NCBI RefSeq assembly: GCF_035918235.1
Contig: NZ_CP109485.1
Location: forward strand, 9,455,001-9,519,000
Source: Streptomyces sp. NBC_01445
Lineage (GTDB): Bacteria; Actinomycetota; Actinomycetes; Streptomycetales; Streptomycetaceae
Length of the DNA: 64,000 bases
Direction: 5' to 3'
In this document: one piece after another, positions 53,104 to 62,045 of the stretch
Layout: each line of letters starts with the position of its first letter
Numbering within the stretch: the stretch's first letter is position 1
Made by a program: the position numbers and the translations under genes
The notes under the pieces: generated by a model
Database searches by the model: none
The model's input: the letters and a program-made list of their open reading frames with translations, nothing else
Told to the model about the DNA's origin: nothing

Positions 53104-54255
53104 ATGCGCACACCACTCTCCGTCGTGATCGGTGCGGGCGGCACCGGCGGCCACATCTACCCAGGGCTCGCGCTCGCCGAAGCGCTGCGCCGGGCCGCCC
53201 CGGACGCGGTGATCTCCTTCGTCGGCACCGAGCGGGGCCTGGAGACCAGGCTGATCCCGGGCGCCGGATTCCGCCTGCACACCGTCGACATGATCCCCTT
53301 CGACCCGGCCCTCGGCGCCAAGCGCTACCTGCTGCCCGCGGCGCTGATCAGGTCCGGTGCCCAATGCCGCAGCATTCTGCGGGCTCAAGGTGCTCAGGTA
53401 GCCGTCGGCATGGGCGGCTATCCGAGCGCCCCCGTCATCGTCGGCGCACGCATGGCCGGGCTGCCGAGCGTGATCCACGAGTCCAACGCGGTGCCGGGCC
53501 GGGCCAACCAGTTCGCCGCGCGGCTCACCCCGCACATCACGGTCGCCTTCGACCGCAGCCGCGCGCACCTGTCCGGCGGCAAGGACGCCGACACCGTCGG
53601 CATGCCGATCGCCCCACAACTCGCCACCCTCGACCGGACCGCCCTGCGAGCCGAGGCACGGCGCGCCTTCGGCATATCCGACGGCGGGCGCGTCGTGCTC
53701 TTCAACGGGGGCAGTCTCGGCGCGGCTCGGCTCACCGAGGCGGCCGTCGGGCTCGCCGCGCGCTGGCGGCATCGCCCCGACGTCCATCTGCTGATCAAGA
53801 CCGGGCCCGCCGCGCTCGACGAGACGCGGCGGCGGCTCGGGGACTCCCCGGTCGCTCAGGCCGTGCCGTACCTCGACCGGATGGACCTGGCGTACGCCGT
53901 CGCCGACCTCGTCGTCTGCCGGGCCGGCTCGGCGACCGTCGCCGAACTCGCCACCACTGGCGTGCCCGCCGTCCTCGTGCCGTATCCGCACGCCCCCGGC
54001 GATCACCAGACGCACAACGCCCGCGTGCTGTCCGACGCGGGCGCCGCCCACCTCGTACCCGACGGCGAAACGACCGCCGAGCGGCTCGCCACCCTCGTCG
54101 AGCCGCTGCTCGCCGACCCGTCCCGGCTCGCGGCGATGAGCCGCGCCGCGGACCCCGGAAACCACGCCCACGCGGCGGACCTGCTCGCCGCGAAGGTGAT
54201 CAGTCTCGCCGGGACCCCCAACTCACCTGTCCACGAAATGGAGTTCACCTCATGA
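53104..54255 (+). CDS. murG: MurG-like glycosyltransferase (second copy type)
   Basis: 383 residues from ATG 53104 (ATG 53089 is in frame and also possible). GT28 features: SVVIGAGGTGGHIYPGLALA, VGMGGYPSAPVIVGARMAGL, HESNAVPGRANQFAARL, FNGGSLGAARL, CRAGSATVAELATTGVPAVL, HQTHNARVLSDAGAAHL. MurG adds GlcNAc to lipid I. It is not in a division cluster here, but beside a nucleotide-sugar dehydratase and a two-component system, so it is probably an alternative MurG for envelope modification or self-protection. The gene overlaps the next by ATGA. Confidence 0.92.
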   Translation: MRTPLSVVIGAGGTGGHIYPGLALAEALRRAAPDAVISFVGTERGLETRLIPGAGFRLHTVDMIPFDPALGAKRYLLPAALIRSGAQCRSILRAQGAQVAVGMGGYPSAPVIVGARMAGLPSVIHESNAVPGRANQFAARLTPHITVAFDRSRAHLSGGKDADTVGMPIAPQLATLDRTALRAEARRAFGISDGGRVVLFNGGSLGAARLTEAAVGLAARWRHRPDVHLLIKTGPAALDETRRRLGDSPVAQAVPYLDRMDLAYAVADLVVCRAGSATVAELATTGVPAVLVPYPHAPGDHQTHNARVLSDAGAAHLVPDGETTAERLATLVEPLLADPSRLAAMSRAADPGNHAHAADLLAAKVISLAGTPNSPVHEMEFTS

Positions 54256-55256
54256 CCGATCACAGCAACTGGACCGACCGCACCGTCCTCGTCACGGGCG
54301 CCGAGGGCTTCATCGGCTCGACACTCGTCGACATGCTCGTGGAGCGAGGGGCGAAGGTGCGCGCGATGGTGCACTACAAGCCGTACGCGGAGAAGGGCTA
54401 TCTGGCGCGCTACCTGAGCGACTCGCACAGCCCCGTCGAGATGATCGCCGGCGACGTGCGAGACGCGGGCCGCGTGATGGACGCCGTGGCCGGCTGTGAC
54501 ACCGTGTTCCACCTGGCCGCGCTCATCGGCATCCCGTACAGCTACGACTCGCCAGGCGCCTACGTCCAGACGAACGTCGTCGGCACCGAGAACATCGCCG
54601 AGGCCTGCCGCCGCCACTCCGTACGCCGACTGCTGCACACCTCCACCAGCGAGGTGTACGGGACCGCGCTGACCGCTCCCATCAGCGAGACGCACCCGCT
54701 CCAGCCGCAGTCCCCGTACTCCGCTTCGAAGATCGGCGCGGACATGATGGCGCTGTCGCACTGGCACGCGTTCGAACTGCCGGTGACGGTGGTGCGGCCG
54801 TTCAACACCTACGGTCCACGGCAGTCCGCGCGCGCCGTGATACCGACGATCCTGTCCCAACTGCACGCGGGCGCAACGGAGATCAGGCTCGGATCACTCA
54901 CCCCGACCCGCGACTTCACCTACGTCACCGACACCGCGGCCGGCTTCCTGGCGCTCGCGGACTGCGACCGGGCGCTCGGCGAGTCGGTCAACCTCGGCAC
55001 CGGGCGGGAGATCTCCGTCGGGGACCTGGCGGCCGCGCTGATCGCCGCGTCGGGCCGGGATGCGAAGGTGGTCGTGGACCCGGCACGCCTGCGGCCGTCC
55101 GGCAGCGAGGTGGAGCGGCTCCTCTCCGACAACGCGCGGGCAAGGGAGTGGGCGGGGTGGCAGCCTGAGGTCTCCCTGGAGGACGGGCTGAAGCGGACGT
55201 CGCAGTGGGTGGCCGAGAACATCGCGCTGTTCGCGACGGATCGGTACCAGGTCTGA
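54252..55256 (+). CDS. NAD-dependent nucleotide-sugar 4,6-dehydratase (LegB-like)
   Basis: 334 residues, extended SDR: LVTGAEGFIGSTLVDMLVER (NAD loop), VFHLAALIGIPYSYDSP, catalytic STSEVYG (Ser/Thr), YSASKIGADM (Tyr-Lys), PFNTYGPRQSARAVIP. The sequence type resembles LegB and related UDP/GDP-N-acetylglucosamine 4,6-dehydratases. It overlaps murG by ATGA, so both act together. No aminotransferase or transferase for the 4-keto sugar is near, so the product may be used elsewhere. Confidence 0.9.
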   Translation: MTDHSNWTDRTVLVTGAEGFIGSTLVDMLVERGAKVRAMVHYKPYAEKGYLARYLSDSHSPVEMIAGDVRDAGRVMDAVAGCDTVFHLAALIGIPYSYDSPGAYVQTNVVGTENIAEACRRHSVRRLLHTSTSEVYGTALTAPISETHPLQPQSPYSASKIGADMMALSHWHAFELPVTVVRPFNTYGPRQSARAVIPTILSQLHAGATEIRLGSLTPTRDFTYVTDTAAGFLALADCDRALGESVNLGTGREISVGDLAAALIAASGRDAKVVVDPARLRPSGSEVERLLSDNARAREWAGWQPEVSLEDGLKRTSQWVAENIALFATDRYQV

Positions 55257-55381
55257 GCCTGGGGTGTCGTGCGGTGCGGTGTGTCAGGTGGCTGGGGGCG
55301 GCCAGGTCGTCGGGTGACCCGGCGTGCGCGGTGCGCAAGGCCGTGGTCCCTTGCGCACGAGGCCGTAGAGTGGGGGATCTT

Positions 55382-55398
55382 CTTGCGTCATAGGCAAG
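55382..55398 (+). promoter_or_regulatory. inverted repeat before His-rich methyltransferase
   Basis: CTTGC-GTCATAG-GCAAG, perfect 5-bp arms, 20 bp before ATG 55418. It recalls TTGC/GCAA metal-regulator boxes, but the spacing does not fit the Nur consensus as I know it, so the regulator is open. Confidence 0.4.
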
Positions 55399-55417
55399 AG
55401 CTTATGCGCTGAACGAA

Positions 55418-56383
55418 ATGACACGTACGGTCGATGTCATGACGCACCCCACGCACCAGACGCCTGCGCCGCACGGTTCCCCCGCACACTCCCAGCCGCA
55501 CGGACATGGGTCCCATGAGGCCGCCCACGACGCCCACAGCCACGGCACACATACGCATGAGCAGGACGGCCTGGCGGAGCTGCTCGACCTCGATGCCGAC
55601 CTGTTCGCGCCTCAGCTCGCCGCCGCGATGCGTTCCCTCGCGGAGCTGGCCGGGGAGGATGTCGAGCGGATCGTGGACCTTGGTGCCGGAAGCGGCACCG
55701 GAACGTTCGCCCTGCTCAAGCAGTTCCCCTCCGCGCAGGTGACGGCCGTGGACAGTTCCTCCCACATGCTGGAGCAGCTGACCCGGACCGCTGCCGCCAA
55801 GAACCTGGACGCGCGCGTCCACCTGCTGGAAGCGGACGCCGGTACGGGCCTGCCGGGCGTCACTGACGCGGACCTCGTCTGGGCCTCGGCCTCCATGCAC
55901 CACATGGACGACCCCGCCGCGACCCTCGACGTCATCTTCAAGGCCCTGCGCCCGGGCGGACTCCTGGCCGTCGCCGAACTGGACGGGATGCCGCGATTCC
56001 TCGCCGACGACGCGGTGCCGGAGCGCCCCGGGCTGGAAGGCCGCTTCCGCGAGGCACTCACGACGCTGCACGCCGAAGAGGTACCCCACATGGGAGCCGA
56101 CTGGGGCGCGCTGCTGGCAACGGCCGGCTTCACCCTTGAGGATGAACGCACAGAGAATCTCGAACTGCGCCCGCCGGCGGGCGGCAGCGCCGGGCTCTAC
56201 GCGCACGGCACGCTCAGCCGCATCCGCGGCGCCCTGGTCGGCCGCATCGACCCGGCCGACCTGGAAGCGCTCGACACGCTCGTGAACGGCGGTCCGGCGG
56301 ACGTACGCCACCGTGACGACCTGGTGGTCCGCTCCACGCGCCAGCTCTGGATCGCACGCCGGGCCACGGACAGCGGCTCGTAG
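55418..56383 (+). CDS. SAM-dependent methyltransferase with His-rich N-terminus
   Basis: 321 residues. Residues 1-50 hold about 14 His in HxH and HGH patterns (HGHGSHEAAHDAHSHGTHTH), a likely metal-binding tail. Then a class I methyltransferase fold: RIVDLGAGSGTGTFALLKQF, VTAVDSSSHMLEQL, LVWASASMHHMDDP. Starts ATG 55418 or ATG 55439; the His-rich tail is kept in both. The tail and the inverted repeat upstream suggest a link to Ni, Zn or Co homeostasis, by inference. Confidence 0.88.
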   Translation: MTRTVDVMTHPTHQTPAPHGSPAHSQPHGHGSHEAAHDAHSHGTHTHEQDGLAELLDLDADLFAPQLAAAMRSLAELAGEDVERIVDLGAGSGTGTFALLKQFPSAQVTAVDSSSHMLEQLTRTAAAKNLDARVHLLEADAGTGLPGVTDADLVWASASMHHMDDPAATLDVIFKALRPGGLLAVAELDGMPRFLADDAVPERPGLEGRFREALTTLHAEEVPHMGADWGALLATAGFTLEDERTENLELRPPAGGSAGLYAHGTLSRIRGALVGRIDPADLEALDTLVNGGPADVRHRDDLVVRSTRQLWIARRATDSGS

Positions 56384-56538
56384 CGACCGGCCGAGGAGCG
56401 ACCGGCCGAGGGGCTGACGCGATGGTTGGTTGAGGGTGTCGATTCACGCGATGCCGCTCCGACGTCTCTACTGGAAGGCGCCATGTCCCATGGGAGCGGG
56501 CCTGGCACGGCAGGTGCGAGACATTCGGAGGAATTGCC

Positions 56539-57102
56539 ATGCAGACACTCACCGTCGATGTGTTCGTCTCGGTTGACGGGTATGCCGGCAGCGCGACATC
56601 GCCCGCCTACTTCGGCTACTTCGGCCCCATGATCGAGGAGTGGATCCACGAGGAGATGGCAGGGCCGCAGCTGGTGCTCGTGGGGCGGCGCACCTATGAG
56701 GCCCTCGCGGGTCTCCCCGGGGAGTCGGGTGGCCCCGGAGCGGACCCGATGCCTGGTGTGGACAAGGTCGTCTTCTCGTCGACGCTGAAGACGGTCGCCT
56801 GGCAGAACACGCGCGTGTGCCAGGAGGACCTGATCGCCGAGGTCACCCGGCTCAAGAGCGAAGGTCATGTGCCGCTGCGGACCATGGGCAGTCTGTCCCT
56901 GGCCCGGCAGCTCCTCGACGCGGGCCTCGTGGACCGGCTCAGGCTGATGACCTTTCCGCTGCTCGTGGGGAAGTCGGGCCGCGAGCCGTTCTTCGCCGGT
57001 GTCGACTCGACAGAACTGGAGCTGGTCGCCCATCACGATCTGGACAACAGGGTGCTGATGATCGAGTACCGGCCCACAGGACGCGCGATTCCGCAGGCCT
57101 GA
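56539..57102 (+). CDS. RibD-C/DHFR-like reductase family protein
   Basis: 187 residues. Motifs: TVDVFVSVDGYAG, LVLVGRRTYEALAG, VVFSSTLKTVAW, GSLSLARQLLDAGLVDRLRL and PLLVGKSGREPFF, typical of the riboflavin-reductase-like DHFR family. It probably reduces a small molecule with NADPH; the substrate is not known. GGAGGAA lies just before ATG. It stands alone. Confidence 0.9.
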   Translation: MQTLTVDVFVSVDGYAGSATSPAYFGYFGPMIEEWIHEEMAGPQLVLVGRRTYEALAGLPGESGGPGADPMPGVDKVVFSSTLKTVAWQNTRVCQEDLIAEVTRLKSEGHVPLRTMGSLSLARQLLDAGLVDRLRLMTFPLLVGKSGREPFFAGVDSTELELVAHHDLDNRVLMIEYRPTGRAIPQA

Positions 57103-57132
57103 GAGCTGGGCACCCGGCGCCTGGGGAGGCCG

Positions 57133-57477
57133 TCAGAGGTTGTGCGCCGTTTCGTGGCGTGGTTGGTAGAGCCCCAGCTCGCCACCGCCCGGCAGCCGGA
57201 TCCCGGTCTTGAGACCCCACCCGGCGTTCGTGACCGGGGCGCACTCGACCCCCTTCGCCGAGAGCTCGTCGACCGTCGCGTTGACGTCGTCGCACATCAG
57301 GTACAACTCGTGTGACGGTGCAGCGGCGGGGTGGACCGCTACCTCGGCCGGAGGAAGCTTGAAGATGAGCCAGCCGTCGCCGGCATCGATGTGCGGATAC
57401 TTCAGAACGTCCCTGAAGAAGGCGCGATCCGCCTCCGCGTCGTGGCTGTAGATGATGACGTGAGCGCCGTTAATCAT
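57133..57477 (-). CDS. VOC-family (glyoxalase-like) protein
   Basis: 114 residues from ATG 57477. A single-chain VOC fold (AHVIIYSHDAEADRAFFRDV, WLIFKLPPAEVAVHP, HELYLMCDDVNATVDELSAK, RLPGGGELGLYQPRH) with a Glu and two His that could bind metal. Bleomycin-resistance and glyoxalase members are similar. Function unknown. Confidence 0.87.
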   Translation of the reverse strand: MINGAHVIIYSHDAEADRAFFRDVLKYPHIDAGDGWLIFKLPPAEVAVHPAAAPSHELYLMCDDVNATVDELSAKGVECAPVTNAGWGLKTGIRLPGGGELGLYQPRHETAHNL

Positions 57478-57574
57478 GCGTGCAGGGTACTGACCGCTGC
57501 GGGCGGAGCCCGGATATGACGCCGTGTCCGAGGCTGTGGCCTGGCGACATGAGATGACAAGGAGCGTGAACAGC

Positions 57575-58054
57575 ATGGCTGAGGAGTACGTGAGCGCCAC
57601 TCTGGCTGTCGCCGTGTCCGCCGCGAGAGCGTTCGAGGTGTTGGCGGATCCGAGGGCACATTCCGCGATCGACGGCACCGGCTGGGTCCAGGAATCCGTT
57701 GACCGGGCGCCGCTGACCGAGGTGGGCCAGGATTTCCGGATGGACATGTATCACCCCAACCACCCGAACGGTGACTACCAGGTGGTCAACAGGGTCCAGG
57801 TGCTGGACCCGCCGCGCGCCATCGGCTGGCTGACGGGGTATCGCAAGGACGACGGTCAACTGGAGTTCGGCGGCTGGATCTGGCGTTACGACCTGGCGCC
57901 GCTCGGTCCGTCCGAGACCGAGGTCACGCTCACCTACGACTGGTCGGCGGTGCCGCAGTCCATCCGGGAGTACATCCAGTTCCCGCCGTTCGGCCCTGAG
58001 CACCTCACCGACTCGCTGCACCACCTGGCCGAGCTTGTTACGGGCCGGCGCTGA
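57575..58054 (+). CDS. SRPBCC-family (polyketide cyclase/AHSA1-like) protein
   Basis: 159 residues from ATG 57575 (AAGGAG about 10 nt upstream; an ATG at 57554 is possible). The START/SRPBCC fold is seen in ATLAVAVSAARAFEVLADPR, GTGWVQESVDRAPLTEVGQD, DPPRAIGWLTGYRKDDGQ and ETEVTLTYDWSAVPQSIRE. It binds a hydrophobic ligand; no enzymatic residue can be named. Confidence 0.87.
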   Translation: MAEEYVSATLAVAVSAARAFEVLADPRAHSAIDGTGWVQESVDRAPLTEVGQDFRMDMYHPNHPNGDYQVVNRVQVLDPPRAIGWLTGYRKDDGQLEFGGWIWRYDLAPLGPSETEVTLTYDWSAVPQSIREYIQFPPFGPEHLTDSLHHLAELVTGRR

Positions 58055-58102
58055 GGCGGCGAGTCGGGGCCTTCCCGCTGCGCGGGGAATCGGGAATTCC
58101 TG

Positions 58103-58918
58103 CTACGCGGCGCTTCGGGGCCGGCGAGCGACGAGCCCGGTCAGCGAGGACATCGTCGTGCGCGGCGGCTGCCGCAGGTCGCGGTCCGGGCGCAGGACCG
58201 TGCGGAACGCGACCCAGGCGAGTGCTCCGAGGACGAACCCGTAGCAGGCGACGAGCCCGTGGCCGTTCTCCTGGGTGAACCACATCGCCAGGCCGAGCAC
58301 GGGTACCGCGAGCGCGAGCAGGCGGTTCTTCCGGACGGTGTTACTGGGTGAGCTCTCGTCGGCTGAGGCCTCGGCGCCGTCGGAGGCCACGCCTCGGGAA
58401 TCCCTGTCGGGCGCCTGACCGGCCCCGCCGTGCAGTAGCAGCGCCGCGGCCAGCGTCGCCCCCAGGAAGTAGGTCGCGCCCGAACTGCCCGCGAAATTGC
58501 GCGGATCGGTGCTGTGGGAGGTCTGGCCCCACAGCGCGTCGATCCGCTCGGGCAGCAGGATGCCGGCGGCGAACAGGCAGAGCGTCAGTGGCGCTCCCCA
58601 GAACCACTCGGCGAAGCCCGCGACGGCGGCGAGGGTCGCGATGTTCCATGCCGCCCCGCCGAAGCCCCCGTTCTGCATGAAGACCGAGGTGACCACGCGC
58701 CACCAGCCGGACTTCGCCGGGTCCGCGTCGAGCGCCCCCATCGCCCCCGACCAGCAGAGCTGGAGGACGACCCCGGCGAGCGCGATCCCGGTCAGGACCA
58801 ATGCCGCCCAGGGAATCCGCCGCCCGCCCAGTGTGGTCTCACCGACCAGAGCCAGACCACCTTTGAACATGAGCACCATCAGTGCCGCCGTGGTCACGTT
58901 GAACAGCACGCTGCCCAT
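58103..58918 (-). CDS. rhomboid-like intramembrane protein
   Basis: 271 residues from ATG 58918 (AAGGGG about 7 nt upstream; GTG 58927 possible). About 7 spans. WWRVVTSVFMQNGGFGGAAW recalls the rhomboid loop 1, GSSGATYF holds a possible nucleophile Ser in GxSG, and NGHGLVACYGFVLGALAW a possible His. An acidic insert (GAGQAPDRDSRGVASDGAEA) interrupts the later spans. Divergent from the tetR at 59034. Activity is inferred and may be lost. Confidence 0.68.
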   Translation of the reverse strand: MGSVLFNVTTAALMVLMFKGGLALVGETTLGGRRIPWAALVLTGIALAGVVLQLCWSGAMGALDADPAKSGWWRVVTSVFMQNGGFGGAAWNIATLAAVAGFAEWFWGAPLTLCLFAAGILLPERIDALWGQTSHSTDPRNFAGSSGATYFLGATLAAALLLHGGAGQAPDRDSRGVASDGAEASADESSPSNTVRKNRLLALAVPVLGLAMWFTQENGHGLVACYGFVLGALAWVAFRTVLRPDRDLRQPPRTTMSSLTGLVARRPRSAA

Positions 58919-58985
58919 CGTCACCACCCCCCTTCGTCCCCCGCCGATTTGCTGATCGATCGTGACAGTAGCGCGGCGACGGCCA

Positions 58986-59006
58986 TTTTCAAACAGTGTT
59001 TGAAAA
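58986..59006. promoter_or_regulatory. TetR operator and leaderless promoter, rhomboid/tetR
   Basis: A perfect 10-bp-arm palindrome TTTTCAAACA-G-TGTTTGAAAA. Its right arm holds -35 TTGAAA (59000-59005), 16-nt spacer, -10 TAGACT (59022-59027), then 6 nt to GTG 59034, so the regulator mRNA is probably leaderless. It lies between both divergent genes. Confidence 0.78.
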
Positions 59007-59033
59007 GCTGCTCGTGCTCGCTAGACTGCGGCC

Positions 59034-59657
59034 GTGAAGCTGACCGCAGACCGAATCATCGACGCGGGGATGACCGTATTCGCCGAGACCGGCTACCACG
59101 GCTTCTCCATCCGGCAGGTCGCGGAACGGCTCCATGTGCACGCCGGCAGCCTCTACTACCACGTGCCGAACAAGGCCGCGCTGCTCCAGCTGATGGCCGA
59201 CCGAGTGGCCCGGCAGGCGTACGACGCAGGCACCGCGGCCCTGGCCCAACTGCCGGGGCAGGCAAGCTGGCAGAGGCGGGTCACCGCGCAAGCCGTCGCC
59301 GTACGGCAGAGCATCCAGCAGCAACCCGGCGGGGCGATCATGCTCGCCGGCAGCCCCAAGACGCTCAGCCCCGGAGCGCTGTCCCTGATGGAGCGGCTGC
59401 TCGACACCCTCGCCGAGGCCGGCGTCCCTGGCGAGGACCGCGGAACCGCTGCCGACGCCGTGCTCAGCCATGTCACCGGCTACGTGCTCCAGGAGCAGAG
59501 CGAGCCGCCCGCGATGCCGGTCACCGGTGAGGACATCGCCGCTCTCACCCAGCGCTTTCCCCGGACGTTTGCCGCCGCGGCCGCCCACCACCCGGACGAG
59601 AAGTTCACCCGCAGCCTGGACCTGGTCTGCGCCGGTATCGCGACGCTCATCCCGTGA
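59034..59657 (+). CDS. TetR/AcrR-family regulator
   Basis: 207 residues. N-terminal helix-turn-helix (DRIIDAGMTVFAETGYHGFS, VAERLHVHAGSLYYHVPNKA), then a TetR_C ligand domain with TetR(tetracycline)-type pattern (QLPGQASWQRRVTAQAVAVR). It probably represses itself and the divergent rhomboid-like gene through the 21-bp palindrome. Ligand unknown. Confidence 0.92.
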   Translation: MKLTADRIIDAGMTVFAETGYHGFSIRQVAERLHVHAGSLYYHVPNKAALLQLMADRVARQAYDAGTAALAQLPGQASWQRRVTAQAVAVRQSIQQQPGGAIMLAGSPKTLSPGALSLMERLLDTLAEAGVPGEDRGTAADAVLSHVTGYVLQEQSEPPAMPVTGEDIAALTQRFPRTFAAAAAHHPDEKFTRSLDLVCAGIATLIP

Positions 59658-59786
59658 AACCTCGTCGTCGGTGGCCGCTCCCGCAATGCCGGACATGGAG
59701 ACGCACGTCACATGGGGCCATGTCACAGCGCGCCGAGCCGTTTCGTCATAGGGGTGTAGGCATCGGCAACGACGGAGGAGTTCACG

Positions 59787-60260
59787 ATGAACGCCCGTTT
59801 GAACATGTTCGGCAACCCGACGGCCATGAAGGTCTGGAAGCACATCATCGCGGCGAACCAGGTGCTCGCCGAGTCGTCGGTGCCGCACGCGACGCTGGAG
59901 CTGGTGAAGATCCGCGCCAGCCAGATCAACGGGTGCGGCGGCTGCCTCGACATGCACACCAAGGACGCCGCTGCCGCCGGTGAGACCTCTACGCGCCTCA
60001 ACCTCGTCGCGGCGTGGAGGGAGGCCACGGTCTACACCGAGGCCGAGCGCGCGGCGCTGGAGCTGACGGAGCAGGGCACCCGTCTTGCCGACGCGGCCGG
60101 TGGTGTCTCGGACGAGGTCTGGGCGAATGCCGCCAAGTACTACGACGAGGATCAGCTCGCCGCCCTGGTCTCACAGATCGCACTCATCAACGCGTTCAAC
60201 CGCGGGAACGTCATCATCCAGACGCCGGCCGGCGACTACCAGCCCGGCCAGTTCGGATAA
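59787..60260 (+). CDS. carboxymuconolactone-decarboxylase/AhpD-like protein
   Basis: 157 residues. CMD fold with the redox pair in INGCGGCLDMH (CxxC plus His), as in AhpD-like peroxidase-reductase subunits; LVKIRASQ and ALINAFNRGNVI are family blocks. Likely thiol redox protein. GGAGGAG precedes the ATG at good distance. A palindromic terminator follows. Confidence 0.9.
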   Translation: MNARLNMFGNPTAMKVWKHIIAANQVLAESSVPHATLELVKIRASQINGCGGCLDMHTKDAAAAGETSTRLNLVAAWREATVYTEAERAALELTEQGTRLADAAGGVSDEVWANAAKYYDEDQLAALVSQIALINAFNRGNVIIQTPAGDYQPGQFG

Positions 60261-60293
60261 CTCGTACCCGACGGACGGACGATGAGCCGTGCC

Positions 60294-60331
60294 TGGCCCG
60301 GTGGTGCCGTCCGGACGGCACCACCGGGCCA
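60294..60331. terminator. 38-bp perfect palindrome, terminator
   Basis: 19-bp perfect arms without a separate loop, 33 bp after the AhpD-like stop, GC-rich, no T tract. Folds as a hairpin in the mRNA. Confidence 0.75.
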
Positions 60332-60422
60332 CGGCTGACCTGCCCGTTCAGATGGCCATGCTCGCAGGCCGAATGAGGACATCTGCGAGATGACGCAGGA
60401 CAGCGTGGTAGAGAGTGTGCGC

Positions 60423-60971
60423 ATGGAGTTCTTCTGCTACCACCGCGATCGTCTCGACTCCCTGGCGCTGCGCCATGAGTTGCTGGAGGACCACTGGTCC
60501 TACATGGACCAGTACGGCAAAGAGCTGATCGCTCGCGGCCCGACGCTCAGCAGCGACGGTGAGGAGCCGACGGGGAGTGTCCACATCGTCGACCTGCCGG
60601 ACACCGCCGCGGCACGCGCGTTCGCGTTCGACGAACCCGGCTATCAGGCCGGCGTGTACCGGGACGTGATGCTGCGCCGTTGGCACAACAAGCTCGGGCG
60701 CACCATGTGGGACTACCCCGGTGGCCCCACCGAAGGGAACCGGTACCTGGTGCTCGGCCTCGGCGCGGGGCACACCGCCGACCTCGACGTGCCCTCCGAT
60801 CAGGACGACTTGATCGCGTACGGGCCTCTGCTGTCCGACGACGGCGCCACCTGGCTGGGCACGGCGGCGCTGGTCCGGGCGCCGGACCCGGACACGGCAT
60901 GTGCCGTTCTGACCGTGGGTCTCTACGCCGAGATCGAGGTCCACGACTGGCAGTTCGGCGGCAGGCGGTGA
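60423..60971 (+). CDS. double YciI-like protein
   Basis: 182 residues from ATG 60423 (ATG 60390 is an alternative). Two YciI (dimeric alpha-beta barrel) units: residues 1-88 (EFFCYHRDRLDSLALRHELL, HWSYMDQYGKELIARGPTL, HIVDLPDTAAARAFAFDEPG) and about 105-182 (RYLVLGLGAGHTADLDVP, LIAYGPLLSDDG). YciI proteins are small dimeric enzymes of unknown substrates; this is a fused pair. Confidence 0.82.
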   Translation: MEFFCYHRDRLDSLALRHELLEDHWSYMDQYGKELIARGPTLSSDGEEPTGSVHIVDLPDTAAARAFAFDEPGYQAGVYRDVMLRRWHNKLGRTMWDYPGGPTEGNRYLVLGLGAGHTADLDVPSDQDDLIAYGPLLSDDGATWLGTAALVRAPDPDTACAVLTVGLYAEIEVHDWQFGGRR

Positions 60972-61081
60972 TGACGGCCGCCACCCCGCCATAAGGGCGG
61001 AAGACGAGCGAGCCGTGCAACGATTCCGGCCCGCCGTGCGTCAGTTATCCGAGAGTTCACTTCGATACTCGAGGGACGTAA

Positions 61082-61963
61082 ATGCAACGCGAATGTGTCT
61101 TCGGGATCGCCGGGGCCGTGCTGGTGGCCACAGCCGGCATCACCGCCTGTCAGGGCGACGCCTCGGCCGCGCCGTCCGGCGCGGCGCGGGTCGTCAAGGA
61201 CACCGATGACGAGGCGGTCATCGAACTGTCCGACGGACGCAGGGTCTCCCTGCGCTACCAGGCCGGTACGGGCCTGCTCGAACGGCACCGGAGTACCGTC
61301 GGCAAGCCGTGGTCCACGTCGAAGACCGTCTACGCCACCAAGACCGACCCCTGCCGGGGCATCGACCTGAAGGCATACCGCGCCACCGTCACCGTGCGCG
61401 CCAACTTCGGACAGTACTGCCGGGACGGCGAGCCTCCGGCGGAGAGCGTCGCCGCCGTCGGCACCGGTGGGCTGGGGAAGTGGGACACCCGCATCGCCAA
61501 GGACTGGGACGGCTGGGACCGGGTCGGCATCGCCCGGAACGGGAAGTCGGCGACGTTCTCCTCCAAGTCGTGGGCCAGCACGACGACGCTCGACTGGCGC
61601 GCGGGCAAGGGCTTCGGCGAGGTCGCGACCACGTACAAGAAGCTCGGCGAACGGTTCCTTGGCACCTGGCGCGCCGAGGACGGCAGCCACCAGGTGACCT
61701 TCCGGCAGAGCAAGCTCAACGTGCCCGCGTCGGTCACCGTCGAGATGCTCAAGGGCCCCACGTGCAGGGTCCGCATGGACCTGATCAACATCTGGGAGGA
61801 CCGGGTACAGCCCAGGGGAGCCAAGGTCCTGGAGGGCGAGAAAACCACGTACTGCCCACCCGAGGAGTTCAATTCCGAGTACGTGGTGGCGACTGCCGAC
61901 GGGCCGATGGAGCTCAGGAACCTTGGTGACGCCACGCCACTGGTGACGTACCGGAAGTCCTGA
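61082..61963 (+). CDS. secreted lipoprotein, unknown function
   Basis: 293 residues. Lipobox ITAC at Cys23 after a short hydrophobic stretch (IAGAVLVATAGITAC); remainder is a Trp/Gly-rich beta-type protein (GRRVSLRYQAGTGLLERHRS, NFGQYCRDGEPPAE, GWDRVGIARNGKSATFSSKS) with four further Cys. Several SxKxW-like patches suggest WD-like repeats, uncertain. No family recognised. Alone between short genes. Confidence 0.75.
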   Translation: MQRECVFGIAGAVLVATAGITACQGDASAAPSGAARVVKDTDDEAVIELSDGRRVSLRYQAGTGLLERHRSTVGKPWSTSKTVYATKTDPCRGIDLKAYRATVTVRANFGQYCRDGEPPAESVAAVGTGGLGKWDTRIAKDWDGWDRVGIARNGKSATFSSKSWASTTTLDWRAGKGFGEVATTYKKLGERFLGTWRAEDGSHQVTFRQSKLNVPASVTVEMLKGPTCRVRMDLINIWEDRVQPRGAKVLEGEKTTYCPPEEFNSEYVVATADGPMELRNLGDATPLVTYRKS

Positions 61964-62045
61964 CGACGGGGCCAACGGTGTCGTCCGTTTCCTGGCCCAC
62001 TGCCGGGCTTGCGTACCGGTGAGCGGGGAGGCGAGGATCGTCGGC

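Noticed and set aside
53104..55256. Start of an antibiotic or aminoglycoside biosynthetic cluster
   Set aside because: Only murG and one sugar dehydratase are present; no glycosyltransferase set, aminotransferase, PKS or NRPS follows.
55382..55398. Nur (nickel) box before the His-rich methyltransferase
   Set aside because: The arms resemble TTGC/GCAA but the spacing differs from the Nur consensus I know, so only a generic inverted repeat is reported.
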